Assembly (NCBI GenBank): GCA_029851415.1
Contig: CM056744.1
Coordinates: 64,846,172 to 64,910,171, forward strand
DNA from: Eretmocerus hayati
Taxonomy: Eukaryota > Arthropoda > Insecta > Hymenoptera > Aphelinidae
DNA length: 64,000 bases
Direction of reading: 5' to 3'
The notes beneath the pieces were generated by a model that ran no database searches, had not been told where the DNA came from, and was given only the letters and a program-made list of their open reading frames with translations. Position 1 is the first letter of the stretch, and each line of letters begins with the position of its first letter. The translations under genes and the position numbers were made by a program. Shown here in pieces: positions 43,540-56,429 of the stretch.

Positions 43540-44100
43540 TTCAAGCACAAGAAGATAACGCCAATCACAAACAACAAGGGAATCCATAACACCTCTGGGA
43601 TCAGATCAACTTCCGAAGACATCCATTGTAAGTTCCATGTACCGACCCATGTCACTTCACAGTCTAGAGTATTTGTAGAAGTTCAATTGGATATGCCTTT
43701 ATGGAAATTTTTTGAACATTATGACTTTATAGAATCGTCCTCAGAACATTAGATTGAATGGTTTTTCAGAAAACGTAGGCAAAGAAAATAGCCTTTACTA
43801 CTCTACTAAAATGGTGTGCATGGTATCTCACAAATGTATCCTTGATATTACAATTTAATTTGAGGCTAATCTTAATTACGAAAAAAATCAAATCATCTTC
43901 GTCACGCATCTCGATAAATAATTCCCAACAATACACATCTCTTACATATCCAAGTGCAATCGAATGCATTTACGAGTTGTAACAGAAATGTATGATGCCA
44001 TGGCTCACATAGAGATCGAGACTATCATCTCTGAGATCGACATATCACAATTTCCTGTTGCCAAGCTGCTGTAAATGTAGGGTATTCTTAAAAAAAAAAC
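43540..44100. other. Unassigned AT-rich DNA, no confident gene
   Basis: Only short frames were noticed. The last ~100 bp resemble the sequence just upstream of 45125 and may belong to the following duplication. Confidence 0.4.
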
Positions 44101-45691
44101 AACACAATACTAACGCCACTCTTCGGAAGCATGTTGCTGGATTTCCTCTGATCTGAGCGCCACTTTGGTCCCGACACTGGTAAACCAAACCGACGGGTCA
44201 GTCTCATCTGATCATGTCTCCTTCAACCTCTGTGATGGAGAGTTACATTTTCACTCTGAACAAAAAACACTCCCGAGTTCCAACTAAATTTCACATCATA
44301 AACACAAAACGAGGATGATGAATATTGAAGTCATTTCATCGAATCAAAGACTTCTCAAAAATTCAAATCTTGCGACGTAAATACTCAATATAAAAACAAA
44401 GAACTTTCCTGATAAATGAATTCCCAATAATTTCCCTTAATGATCGCGTATCAAAAACCATCACAATGCATCAAGTCAATTCTCTCCTCACGATTGCATC
44501 AATCGAGTGATATTGGATTCATTTACAAAAATCATTCCCAATACTATATTCGATACCGTTCCTCATTGTGAATTATCCATCCCTAAATCTCATGAAAATT
44601 ACTTAAATCGTAAACTAGTCAAGAGAGTTCTCTCAACCACTCCCCCATATGAAATGACGCTCTCTAATGTAAAAATACAATCTTTAATTGTACATTCTCT
44701 CAGTCTCCTGTCAGAAAATATTCTAATCATTATTAGATTTCTCCAAATTTCCAGAAAGGGCATAACTAAATATTTGAATAGATTGGGAAATTTTAAAAGC
44801 TGATTCCAGCTCAAATTGAATCAAACTACGAATCATTTAGGTAAATAAATATGAATCCTCTATCAATTGACAAAATGAAGCCATTGTCCCAATTTCATCG
44901 GAAAGCAAATGCATTCACGTGATTTTTATCAACAGGACCCAATTCAAAGCTTTTCTGATGGGGGATATGTTCAATTCATCCTCGTTATACTCACTCAAAA
45001 GTACCACATCACACTTTCACGAGTCGCAACAGCACATAATGCCTTGGCTCGTATGGGGATTGGATTTCTCATTCCCGAGTGCGATAGAGTGTGACTCCCT
45101 GTAGCCCAGCTGTTGTAAAACAACAACACAATATTGACGCCAGTCTTCGAAAGCATGTAGCTGGATTTCCTCTGATCTGAGCGCCGCTTTGGTCCCGACA
45201 CTGGTGAACCAAATCGACGGGTCGGTCTCATCTGATCATGTCTCCTTCAACCTCTGTGATGAAGAGTTACATTTTCAATCTGAACGAAAAACACTCCCAA
45301 GGTCCAACACAATTTCACATCATAAATACAAAACGAGGATGATGAATATCGAAGTCATTTCATCGAATCAAAGACTTCTCAAAAATTCAAATCTTGCGAC
45401 ATAAATGCTCAATATGAAAACGAAGAACTTCCCTGATTAATGAATTCCCAATAACTACTCTTAATGATTGCGTAGCAGAAACCATCACAATGCATCAATT
45501 CAATTCTCCCCTCACGATTGCATCAATCGAGTGATATTGTGTTCATCTACAAAAGTCATTCCTAATACTCTATACGATACCGTTCCTCAATGTAAATTAT
45601 CTATTCCTAAATCTCATAAAATCTACTCAAATCATAAACAGGTCAAGAGAGTTCTCTCAACCACTCCCCCATATGAAATGACGCCCTCTAA
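44101..45691 (+). repeat. Tandem duplication: two ~570-bp copies spaced 1024 bp apart
   Basis: 44101-44672 and 45125-45691 are near-identical (both contain GATTTCCTCTGATCTGAGCG, TGATCATGTCTCCTTCAACC and CCACTCCCCCATATGAAATG). The intervening ~450 bp are only weakly similar to sequence upstream of the first copy. Frames within the copies are short and interrupted, so coding is not supported. Confidence 0.8.
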
Positions 45692-47429
45692 TACATGCAT
45701 TCGAGATAGACATAAACCGTTTTTCACTTCACATTTTTATAAGTTCGAACTTCAAAAAAACGTCCAATTCCCCCTCCATATAGAACAAAATTCAAAAACT
45801 AAAAGGTATCACGTATTCTCACACTCGATATGAGTAAAGATACGAATATCATCATCTTTAGAATCAAATCAAAAAGTCTCCGAATTCATTCAGAAAAATC
45901 TCAGAAATCTGAAGTCAATTCGTATCTATCAAATATTCAAAATCAACGAAATAACAACCTTTCAATCGCTAACACTCCATCACTTCATCAGTACAATTCG
46001 ATTTCATCGTCACTGTATTACCAATTCCATTCAGAATCAATTAGTACTCATGCGGATCGATCCATCTCTAACACAAAAATGAAAATTAAAACGATTCAAT
46101 AAAGCAAACTCGAACACCAAAGTTACTTCACATCTGAAAGTGAGGCGGCCTTGTCAACCATGAAAAGTTACTCAGCTTCCTTCGATGTTGAAAATGGCGG
46201 TGTCTCGAATTCTCTCATTCGTTCCACTAAAATACGCCATAAAATGACTCCCAGCATGCAATTCATACGAAAATATTTAAACGAAACACATAAAAGTCGA
46301 TTGCTCCTAACCTTCGCCAACGGATTCGGAAGCTTGGGCTGTGTTCGAAAGGGCTCCTTGAGACCGATCAGCGACGGTCTCCACCGCAAGAATTAGCAGC
46401 AAATCGAATATATAATATCAACGTATAAATACATATAATAAAATCGAAAATACATATACAAAGCTCAAAAACACGCCAAAAATACGTAAACGACACTCAA
46501 ACACGTGTTCTTTACATCGCGGAAAAATCTAGGGACATTTGACCTGGTCTAGGGACTTTTCGTGCCGTCAAGTTGGCAACACTGATTCGATTTTATGTTG
46601 GCAACCCTGATATAGGAATTCCGTGAGGGAATAGGCACCTCGTGTCTCTTAATATAATAATTGTTCGTCTTATCAATACGCTCGTTTCTGCACGGGAGAT
46701 CGATATTCGAGCTCTTCGATATCAATATCGTGTATCTCAGTATGATGAGCGTTGAAATTGAATATTCTGATATGTATGCGATTCGATTCTACAAATTAAC
46801 GACGCATAGAACTTGACAAGTGTCCGCTTATCTCCACGTCATTGTGAAAACTCCTCTGCTCGATCATTCGTCTAGTTTCAGGCCTTAGTCTGAACATATT
46901 CCAGTACATTACAACTTTTTCCTCGTCATTTTTCTCATGGTAGAATAGAGAATTAAGAATATGGAAACAGAATTTCTTCGTATGACTTAAAACTGCACAA
47001 GTTCATACATTTCTGTAATGAAATTCAACTCTCCAGAGTCAATAATCGTTTTTCTCGAAATCGGCCCCATAACTTAAGGCAATTTTTTTTGGTAACGTAT
47101 TTTCATATGGGTCATTTCGGAGCATTTCAGCCGCAGGCATCACCAGGGGGGTCTGAGAAAAATACCAAAAAATTTTTTTCCATCAATACTGTGTTTGAAA
47201 TGTACAAAAAATTTTTTTCGGGATTTTTCCGAAGCCCTCCACGGGCCCTAGGGCCCACAGAAGGTCTATTTTAGGCCTTTTTTGGCCTGTTTCTGGAAAA
47301 TCATAGCTCCGACTAGACTCAATCTTTTTTTACGTACTTGGGCGCATTTATTTTGTTATGACTAGCACCTTCGAAAAAAAATAATCCGGAATCAATCATG
47401 CAGCCTAGTAGAAGAGAGCGGGGTATGGT
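45692..47429. other. Unassigned DNA, no confident gene
   Basis: Several 60-90-codon frames occur, but none has a start, splice context or composition that convinces me. 46672-46742 is similar, inverted, to ~37866-37936 beside the Copia remnant. Confidence 0.4.
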
Positions 47430-47438
47430 GGGCAGCTC

Positions 47439-48684
47439 GAAAAGGACCCCGCTCAAAAAGCGAGGAAATTGGCTCCCGGTTAAATTTCACGAAAAGAATC
47501 AGAGATATACATTGAAATCTCGTGATCAATAATTTCTTGATCTCAAAGGCTAAATACCCGCAATTTCCGAGAAAAATGCCGGAGAAAGTCCAAAAATCAC
47601 GAGGTTATGTTGACATCGCAGTATATAAACATCGAACGTCATCCAAGCGTGCTGCATTTGAGTTCTGTTTGAATCGTCTGATCGGCTCGAAAAATTCAAA
47701 GTGATCAGTGATGTGAGCTCGATTTTTTGCGAATACAACTTAGATTGCGAGTTGAGTTGTGAGATCTCACTGAGTAATATGAGGCACCCTACTGACACTT
47801 TGAGCTATCAGGCATATTACTCGTAAAGCTTATTATTTAGATGTAACGAGTCTTTAGCTGGCGAACCTCAATAAATAGAGCTTGCACAGCGTGTTTGTGA
47901 GCTAGGGTATATGAGTAATCCTGGCGTTGCAAATACGAATAAGATTGTGAGATAATGATAATCGGTCGGTCAAGATGAGAAATAGAGGTGAGTAAATATT
48001 ACTTGATTTGAGTCACTATAGGGAGTTGTGAGACGAATTTCAATTTGTAGACTATTTTACTTTGTAGAGTTCATTCGAACCATTATGCATGCAGATTTGT
48101 TCATCAGACTATTCACTGCAGAGATTGAATTGAATTTCCCTCTCGTTCTTTATTCGTTCTCCAAGCGTTGAATAAATCATTATCATCACTCATCACAGCG
48201 AGTCCCTTTGATCCTTCGCTATTATACGGATTAGTTAGAAACTGGTCGAGCTGAACAAGCACCAAGAATTTCAACTCCACCATTGTAAAACTTATTCTGC
48301 ACTCAATAAGAATACGAAGAGTTTGATATTTGCTATACTATTCACGAGTTCAACAAGAGTCCAAAATGCAAAGATGAATTATATATTCTATTGGTTGATG
48401 CGAATGCCGATTCACTTCGAATTTTGGATTCTGCAAGTCAAATACTATATCCAAACGTCACTCCAGAGGCAGCACGCTTGGATAGACATTCGATCTTTAT
48501 ATACTGCGATGTCAGCATAACCTCGTGATTTTTGGACTTTCTCCGGCATTTTTCTCGGAAACTGCGGGTACTTGGCTTTTGAGACCGAGAAATTATTGAT
48601 CACGAGATTCCAAAGTATAACTCTGATTCTTTTCGTGAAATTGAACCGGGAGCCAATTTCCTCGCTTTTTGAGCGGGGTCCTTT
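47439..48684. mobile_element. Long-TIR (~215 bp) element with 9-bp flanking repeat, Mutator-like
   Basis: 47441-47655 and 48469-48684 are inverted copies (~10% different), beginning AAAGGACCCCGCTC and GCGAGGAAATTGGCTCCCGG. GGGCAGCTC (47430-47438) and GGGCACCTC (48685-48693) flank the element, a 9-bp direct repeat with one difference. Long TIRs plus a 9-bp TSD are typical of Mutator-like non-autonomous elements. The ~810-bp interior holds no transposase. Confidence 0.7.
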
Positions 48685-48693
48685 GGGCACCTC

Positions 48694-49818
48694 AGTTATA
48701 AAATACAAAAAAATATTTAAAAATCCAAATGTTCATGAATTCACATCAGTATGTCACCTAGTTTTTTCCCTGGAGAGTTACAAGAAATTTCAATATGTTT
48801 TGACCCTTCAAAATCGTAGGTCAAAATTTGAGGTAGAATATCGCGTGTCACGCCTGTATGCACTCTACCGTTCGTGCACCGATTTGATCCGAAAAACTTG
48901 GCTACCCATCTCTCATCGGTAGCTTTGTTCGTTAGCTTCAATCTCCAATTTGAACCGAAGTGATCCGATGAGTAGTTTTTGAGCAATAATGGTAATATGA
49001 AGGTGAGTGGAACGGGGTATGATGGACACAAAAAGCGGGGCGCGTTGGCCAGCTCCAACATACAGCCACAGCACATGAGCCGCGTGGCGCCACCCAACCT
49101 AACCTAACCTCCGCGTCGCCTCGTGTCGTTGATATTCTGCTCTCGCTGCACCACGGATGTGATTCTTTATCGATATTATTGATAATTTTACCTCGATGTG
49201 AGTGAAAAGTGAGTGCTATCAATGCTGTGGGTGGTGGATTAGAAGCTGTATCACATAATACGACCACCACATTCGTACCATGCATCATACACTCGTGTGT
49301 GTGAGCGAGTGAAATCCGAGCTGTGACATCTTTTTGTTGAGTAATAGAGTTTTACCAACATTTCACGGCATGTCATAGACCTGAGGCATCAGATTAGGTA
49401 GAAAAATGTTCAAATATGCGAATGACAGCAATTCTGTATGTGTACACTGTAAAAAATCTCTGAAATGAAATTATTCCATGGGATGACAGATTCACAATGA
49501 TGAGCTCAGTTTTACCAAAAAGTTAGGAAATTTACAAGAGTCTTGTAATTTTACTCTGCTCAGCATGTGTAATCGGCGGACATCATGCTCAGCATGATAA
49601 ATTTCCCATGCCAGGCTGATGAAAATTGCACCTGCGCAGTATGCGTGATATTTGAGAAGGATTCGCTGAAATTACAAGATAGATGTTCCTTTGAGGTGTT
49701 TCAACACCCAATTAAAGATCCAGAATGATTGTAAAGATGAATCTATGTAACGGAAGCATTATTTCTAGGTGTAAGATCTCGTTAATGCATTAACCCATCA
49801 ACATAACCTTGTGCTTTG
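48694..49818. other. Unassigned DNA with a short TTAGG-type repeat
   Basis: No gene is supported. A reverse-strand frame at 48741-49097 lacks any domain. Three CCTAA units occur at 49096-49110. Confidence 0.4.
49096..49110 (-). repeat. Three copies of TTAGG (telomere-type pentamer)
   Basis: AACCTAACCTAACCT matches the insect telomeric repeat. Three units are too few to mean a telomere, and such runs are common internally in insect genomes. Confidence 0.6.
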
Positions 49819-50052
49819 TGTTGTGTACTAAATGATGATAGCACGCAGTTTCACTATATAACTATTTATTTGTAACTACAACTTTGGAGTACAAGACTTT
49901 AGTATAAGGAGTCTTACTTATACGGTGGTATAGTACGTTCTGCTCTCTCAAGCCACGCTTACATATGGGCTGCGGTGGTGGCAGCACTATGCAGGGATGC
50001 ACACTTACATACACATATGCACAGCTCACGCAGCTGGTGTGAATACATGACA
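49819..50052 (-). repeat. 3' LTR of Gypsy element 2
   Basis: Read on the minus strand it begins TGTCATGTATTCAC at 50052 and ends GTACACAACA at 49819 (TG...CA, 234 bp). It contains an AATAAA signal near 49870. It follows the pol stop by ~40 bp. The 5' LTR is absent because the element is truncated. Confidence 0.7.
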
Positions 50053-50065
50053 TTCCTCCACCCAT
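50053..50065 (-). other. Polypurine tract of Gypsy element 2
   Basis: The minus strand reads ATGGGTGGAGGAA directly before the TGTCATG start of the LTR. Confidence 0.6.
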
Positions 50066-50095
50066 AGCTTTGACATCTCTATTTTAATATTTCTA

Positions 50096-53000
50096 TTACA
50101 CATTGTATAATTGCCTTGGTTTGACTTGTCTAGTGGATTTTCTTAGAGGAACATGAATCTGTTCAATGGATTTATTCTTTGGAAGTGATTCTACGTCACT
50201 TTTACTGTTATGATTTTTAGGTGAATTAGAAATGTTGGGATCCACTGGAGAAGTTACATTGACTGTGCTTTGAGTTATATTTGTGTTATCAGAATCAGGC
50301 TCTATTACAGAAGTGTGGCTTTTTGGATGGCTTGATTTGGTATTCGAAGGCTCTCGATTAGCTTCAATTTCATTCAGTTCTAAGTTACAAGATCTAATTT
50401 GATCAGTATGTCTTTTCCATACTCTATTATCATCAGTACAAACAGTGTAGGTTACAGGACTGTGTTTATCAATTATTTTTGCTTGTTTCCAATTTCCAGT
50501 GGAATAATCTTTTGCCATAACAACTTCATTTTGGTCAAAGCTTATGTTCCTATTGCCTCTGCAATATTTTTCTTGGTCACTTTGTTTTTTCTCAACTCTA
50601 TCTTTAACTTGAGCCTTCAATAAATCAAATCTATTCCTAAACTTCCTACCTACTTGTAATTCTGATGGACTCACTCCAGTAGTACAGTGAGGCGTAGATC
50701 TGTAATGAAATAAATATTTGGCCAGCGCTTCTCTACGGTTCTTACATTCTTGTAATAGAAGCTTGAATTTTGACTTGAATGTCTTGACTGCATTCTCAGC
50801 AAGACCATTTGAAGCTGGGTGATATGGAGCTGTTCTATGATGTGAAATGCCATTATTGGACATCAATTTTTGGAACTCGGCTGAGCAAAAGCTTGGTCCA
50901 TCATCAGTTATTAATACAAGAGGCAAGCCCCATGATGCAAAGTATTCTCTGAATACCTCTATTGTACTTTCTGTAGTTATGTCCTTCATTTCTCTTATCT
51001 CTATCCACTTAGAATAGGCATCTATTATTATGAGGTACATTTTACCATCAATGGGACCACAAAAGTCAGCATGTAATCTGCTGTTAGGTCCCTCGGGCCA
51101 ACTCCATACATTCAATGAAGATCTTGGTGGATTGCTTGCATGTGTAAGACATAAGTTACATGATTTGCAATGATTTTCTATTTGATCATCCAATTTTGGC
51201 CACCAAATGTATGAGCGAGCAAGTGCTTTCATTTTCACAACTCCCATATGAGCAATATGTAGTTCTTTCAAAAGATCATTTTGTAATGTTACTGGAATTA
51301 CTAATCTGCGACCCCACATTATACAATCATTTTCAAGTGTCAATTCTCTTTCACGTCTCTTGAAAGGTAATAATATATCTGGAACTTGTTTGGGCCAACC
51401 ATTTTTCATGAAATTTTTGACTGAACTTAGAATTGGATCTTTGTCTGTTTCTTGTTTAACAAGTTCTATTGACAAGGTATTTACATTTTCTGACACATAA
51501 TTTATATATGTGTATTTTTCAATAAAATTATTAACATTCTCCATGGGAAATCTAGATAAAAAATCTGCACTTGTATTGGTTGAGCCTTTGATATAATTAA
51601 TTTCATAATCATATCCACTTAAAAATACACCCCAACGCTGAACTCTATTAGCTGCCATTGAGGGGAGACCTTTCTTATCTCCAAAGATATAAATTAGAGG
51701 TTTGTGGTCTGTTTCTAAATTCTTTCTAAAATGAAATGTCTGCCATAAATGAATTGATGGAAAGTTTTCACTCCAAAAATTAAACTCAGGGCTTCTTTAT
51801 CCAATTGAGAGTATGATCTCTCTGCTACTTTGATTGTTCTTGAAGTAAACGCAATAGGTCGGACACTTTTATCTGGCATAATATGTGAAATGACTGCTCC
51901 AATCCCAAATGGTGAAGCATCACAAGTAATTTTTACTGGCAATTTTGTGTCATAATGTACTAAAACCTCATGTGAAACTAAAGCCTCTTTAGCATTTTTG
52001 AATGCCTTTTCACATTCATTAGTCCATTTCCATATTGAATCCTTCCTCAACAGTTTGTAAAGTGGACTCATTATGGAGGCAAAGTTTTTGATGAATTTTG
52101 AATAATAATTGATCATTCCCAAAAACATTTGTAATTCTTTAACATTCTTTGGAGCCTCTACTTTTGTAATTGCATCAATTTTCTTATTGCATGTATGTGA
52201 ACCTTCTGCATCTATTGTATAACCTAAAAAATCTACTTTATTCTCTGCAAACTTACACTTCTTCTTCTTCAAAGTTAGCCCACATTCTTGGAATCTTTTT
52301 GAGACTTCCTCGAGAGCGATGTCATGTTTCTCAACTGTTTCACCAAAAACAAATATATCATCAAAAAATATGAGGACACCTTCTATGCCTCTCAAAATTG
52401 ACTCTATTTCACCCTGGAATGCTCCAGGAGCTGATGCTATTCCATCAAATAAGACTGCTACTTTAAATGATCCTTTGTGAGTGGAAAGTGTTAGGCACTC
52501 CTGCGAATCCTCATCTATTGGAAATTGTTGATATGCGTGGATCAAATCTAATTTGGTAATCACTTTTCCCCGTTGAATTGATGCCATCAAGTCTTGGACT
52601 CTAGGGATTGGATGTCTATTCACTATCAGCTGGGGGTTGACAGTGACTTTAAAATCCCCACATATTCGGACTTCTCCATCATCTTTCAAAATTGGCACAA
52701 TGGGAGTACCCCACTCACTAAATTTTACTGGTATCAATGACTCTATTCCCACTAGTCTATCTATTTCTCTTTCGATTTTTGGTTTCAGTGCATAAGGCAC
52801 TGGTCGAGGTTTGAAAAAAACTGGTTTGGTATCGCTTTTCAATTTTAATTTCATCTTTCTCCGGGTATATTTGCCTGGCTTGTCACTAAAAACTTCTTCA
52901 TACTTTTCCATAATTTTTGGATAATTACTACCTTTTTGCTGACTGTTAATTGCATTTATTCTTTCATTGATTAAATCAATTGTCCTTTGAAATTCGTCCA

Positions 53001-53724
53001 AAATTTCGAAACTCTCTAACCACTCTCTTCCAATAAGAGGTAAACCTTTTCCTGGCATAATGAAACGTTCTAATTTTCTCATCTTACCAAGACATTTTGC
53101 AGTTACATTTACTTTCCCGACTGGAATCATTCGAGCATCTGTGTAACTCGTGAACTGTCTTCCCGTTTTTACTATTTTCAAACTACGTAACTCTCTTTTG
53201 CTTCGAAAATAGTCGAGAGAAATTGCTGTAATGGGTGATCCAGTGTCAACCTCAAAATCTATTAACGAGTCTTGGACTCTGACTTTCAAATAAACCGGTT
53301 TAACCGTGTTCAACGAATTGACTTTTTTCACTTCTTCAACAAAATAAAGATTTTCAAATTCTTCGCTCAAATCCTCCTCATCTGATTCTACATCATCTAC
53401 ATAATTTTGCCTATCAGAGTGATTTGAACGTTTACGATCGCCATTGCCATTTCTACTGTTATTGTCTTTTTTCTCATTTTCATCACTTTTTTGCTCACCT
53501 TTACTTCTGCAGACCCATTGCATATGACCCTGTTTGTTGCACTCTCTACACGCATAATCCTTATAACGACAGTCTCCTGATTTATGATTGGTATAACCGC
53601 AACAGTTACACCGATCCTTACCACTCTTACACTTCTTGTTGAACGTTGAGTTTTTGCTGCGATGATTGTTGATCGCGTTGACTGGCGTCGCACACAGTTG
53701 ATGAAAACCCGATTTGCGACACAA
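50096..53724 (-). pseudogene. Ty3/Gypsy gag-pol (K02A2.6-like), near intact with one 11-bp frameshifting insertion
   Basis: The upstream frame (53724-51715) has two CCHC knuckles (CNCCGYTNHKSGDC and CRECNKQGHMQWVC), an acidic Asn-rich linker and aspartic protease (VDTGSPITAIS). It then has reverse transcriptase (KLDLIHAYQQFPID; active site FFDD) and the start of RNase H (ITCDASPFGIGAVIS). The downstream frame (51658-50096) completes RNase H, then carries the integrase zinc domain (H...H, C-X2-C near SCNLC) and the DDE core (HADFCGPIDG, ITDDGPSFCSAEF, NGLAENAVKTFKSK). The break is 11 extra bases at 51716-51726. The N-terminal gag and 5' LTR are missing beyond ~53740. The frame has no ATG at its start. 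Confidence 0.9.
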
Positions 53725-54188
53725 TTATTCTCACCCTGAAAACGAGCGAATTTAGAAATTTGCGAAAAGGGAAATTGTAGGTTTTTTCACGTAGATTATG
53801 AATCTTTTTTCCAATTGGAGCCTCGGAGATTCATACGCTAACGGCAAGCATAAAAACGCGAAAATCGCGGAAAAAAAGGAGTTTTAGTGGTTTAACTTGA
53901 TGGGGATGCATTTTACACAAATTGTTATGGGAACAAAAGTTGTTGCATTCTTTGATACAAATCGGATGATATGACCAGTTTTTCGTGAAACCAAATTTTT
54001 TGGGGTTTTTTGCCATTTTGGAGGGCTTTTAGTGGATATTTTGGAATTTGAACTACGGCAATCGAAAGAGCGGGAAATTTTACGTCGGAATATGTACTTT
54101 GAAAATTTGGAAAAAAGATGTTTGGAGGTGATCTAGGGAGTAAGAATAGAGTAAAAACTGAAAAAACAGAGAAAAATGGGTAATTCGT
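53725..54188. other. Unassigned DNA between truncated Gypsy and 185-bp repeats
   Basis: No feature is supported. The Gypsy 5' truncation point lies near 53740. Confidence 0.4.
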
Positions 54189-54925
54189 GAATTCTCGAGG
54201 TCTAATCGTGAATGTGCCACCTTGTCCACAATGGGGTTACCTTTCTCCATCATCAACCAACTATTTGCCGTGTTCCACAAGTGCGTAGATACACTTGCTG
54301 GACTCTGAGACCAGTTATAACGAGTCTTGGGGTCATATTCCGTGCAAAGCCCTATGAATCCGATCAAAATCATGAATTCTCGAGGTCTAATCGTGAATGT
54401 GCCACCTTGTCTTCAAAGGGGGTACCTTTCGACATCATCAACCAACTATTTGCCATGTTCTAGGAGTGCCTAGATAAACCTGCTGGACTCTGAGACCGGT
54501 TATAGCGAGTCTTGGGGTAATATTTCGTGCAAAGCCCTATGAATCCGATCAAAATCATGAATTCTCGAGGTCTAATCGTGAATGTGCCACCTTGTCCACA
54601 AAGGGGGTACCTTTCGACATCATCAACCAACTATTTGCCATGTTCCAGGAGTGCCTAGATGAACCTGCTGGACTCTGAGACCGGTTATAGCGAGTCTTGG
54701 GGTAATATTTCGTGCAAAGCCCTATGAATCCGATCAAAATCATGAATTCTCGAGGTCTAATCGTGAATGTGCCACCTTGTCCACAAAGGGGTTACCTTTC
54801 TCCATCATCAACCAACTATTTGCCGTGTTCCAGGAGTGCCTAGATACACCTGCTGGACTCTGAGGGTTCTGGGGCCAGAGTCAATGTACAGCCCGGCAAA
54901 TCCGATGAGAACCATGAAATCAATC
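54189..54925 (+). repeat. Four tandem 185-bp repeats
   Basis: Units begin at GAATTCTCGAGGTCTAATCG, at 54189, 54374, 54559 and 54744 (exact 185-bp spacing). The fourth diverges after ~54870. Shared blocks include TGCCACCTTGTCCACAA and AACCAACTATTTGCC. Confidence 0.95.
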
Positions 54926-55450
54926 TTGGGACTTCCTTTCCGTAGCACTCACTAGACCGAAATTCCACACACTTGTCCCTTCTCCAATCTCTCTTATGTA
55001 AAATGAAGGATGTGGGAGTGGATCAAAAGAATACTTCATGCTTAATGAGGTCGATAATAATCAAATCGACCGACCCAATCCTCGAATTAAGAATGAGAAA
55101 CGTTGGTGCTCGAATGTTCATTGAGTTAAAACCGAATGATCCAATCCGCGACCTTGCTTTCACTGCAGATCACAGGGAAATCAGTTGGTTCCATAGCAAA
55201 AAAGGGGACCAAGGTCGTAGGGATAGTTCAGGGTCTTCTGTTCCCATCACTCATCACATCAAATTTCACTCCTCATTACCCAAATTGAAATACTTCCCAA
55301 CTTACTGGCGCGGATCTCGCAATTTTCAGTTGGGTTCACAAAAAAAAGATCACCATAGATTTTCCTCTCACACGAATATTCATTCGTCCAGCAAAATTTC
55401 AACATACAGGTATTCATGATTCCATAGATGATCACGAATTTAGGATACAT
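54926..55450. other. Unassigned flank of Gypsy element 3
   Basis: A plus-strand frame from ~55003 is open for ~139 codons (MKDVGVDQKNTSCLMRS...), but I recognise no domain or splice context. Confidence 0.35.
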
Positions 55451-56418
55451 TGATGGTTAGTTAAAGCAATTATGACTGGCCGAGCCTGAATTAGGTCCAG
55501 TCATATCCAGATTAAATCTGGTTTATCAATTTGGATTCGGTTATGCTGCATATTATCAAAAGAGAGAGAGGGATGTCGAGTGATAACAAATAAGTGTACG
55601 TTTAAGTACCGAAGCTTTAATGGAAATAAAGTGAAAACGATTCAAACATATTTACAAGAAATATTCACAAGTGGTCATTAGACCGATAAAGTAAGCGCGA
55701 AAGCTCGAGCACGAGGTCGGGAGGGCACGATGAGGAAGACATTCTACTGATAGGCACCAGAGAGAGAAAGAGAGATCGGGCTGGCACTTACAGATGTTGT
55801 CGATGTTGCTTGTCGAGGGGACGAGGTCGCTACGATGTCCAGACGCAGGTAGATTTGCCCCGAAGATGGGCCGACGAGGGTGCCGAGCGCGGGCCACGAG
55901 ACTCCAAGCACGGGCCGAAGATATGCCGAAGCGCAGGGCCAAGCGATGCCAGGACGGTCCGAAAACTATAGACCACCAGGTTGGTCGAGGATCTGCTTCC
56001 AATGGGTTCGACGCACACGCGAAAACCCGGAAAAGTTGCTCCAAAAAAAGCGGCCACGAGGCAACGAGGCAATATTCGGCGCGAATAAAATATACGGCGG
56101 AGCGCAACGTGCTCGCTTTACTCCGGTCTCGCTAGGAATGCCGTGGAATGCCGCACGCCGGCGATGTGCGCGACTTCGATGCGCGCGGAGGGGAAAGACG
56201 GGGGGCGCGGGGGGTCGAGCTTCTGCAGCTGCTGCTGCTAGCGACGGCCCGCGAGCGCTATACATATATGCCAACTCTCTCTCTCTCTCTCTTACCTTCG
56301 GCTGTCCACTCCTTCTCTCTTGCCGTCGCTGTAATATAAATGTGATGTAATAATATAATATTCATTATTATATTTGGCCTAGGAGAGAGGGAGACGGTAG
56401 GTGTATTATACCGTCACA
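55451..56418 (-). repeat. 3' LTR of Gypsy element 3
   Basis: The minus-strand start TGTGACGGTATAATACACC at 56418 follows a PPT. The proposed end is AACCATCA at 55451 (TG...CA), but this end is uncertain because the partner LTR is outside. A GC-rich portion (~55.7-56.3 kb) and a CT microsatellite (~56277-56291) lie inside. Long frames on both strands in the GC-rich part are not taken as genes. Confidence 0.55.
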
Positions 56419-56429
56419 CCCCTCCCCCA
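56419..56429 (-). other. Polypurine tract of Gypsy element 3
   Basis: The minus strand reads TGGGGGAGGGG immediately before the LTR start TGTGACGG. Confidence 0.7.

Noticed and set aside
49096..49110. Telomere or telomere-adjacent position
   Set aside because: Only three TTAGG units, flanked by ordinary sequence.
48741..49288. Two reverse-strand frames of ~116 codons
   Set aside because: No motif, no partner frame and no splice context; composition looks random.
55652..56350. Overlapping 100-150-codon frames on both strands
   Set aside because: They lie in the GC-rich part of an LTR, where stops are rare; no domain or start context supports coding.
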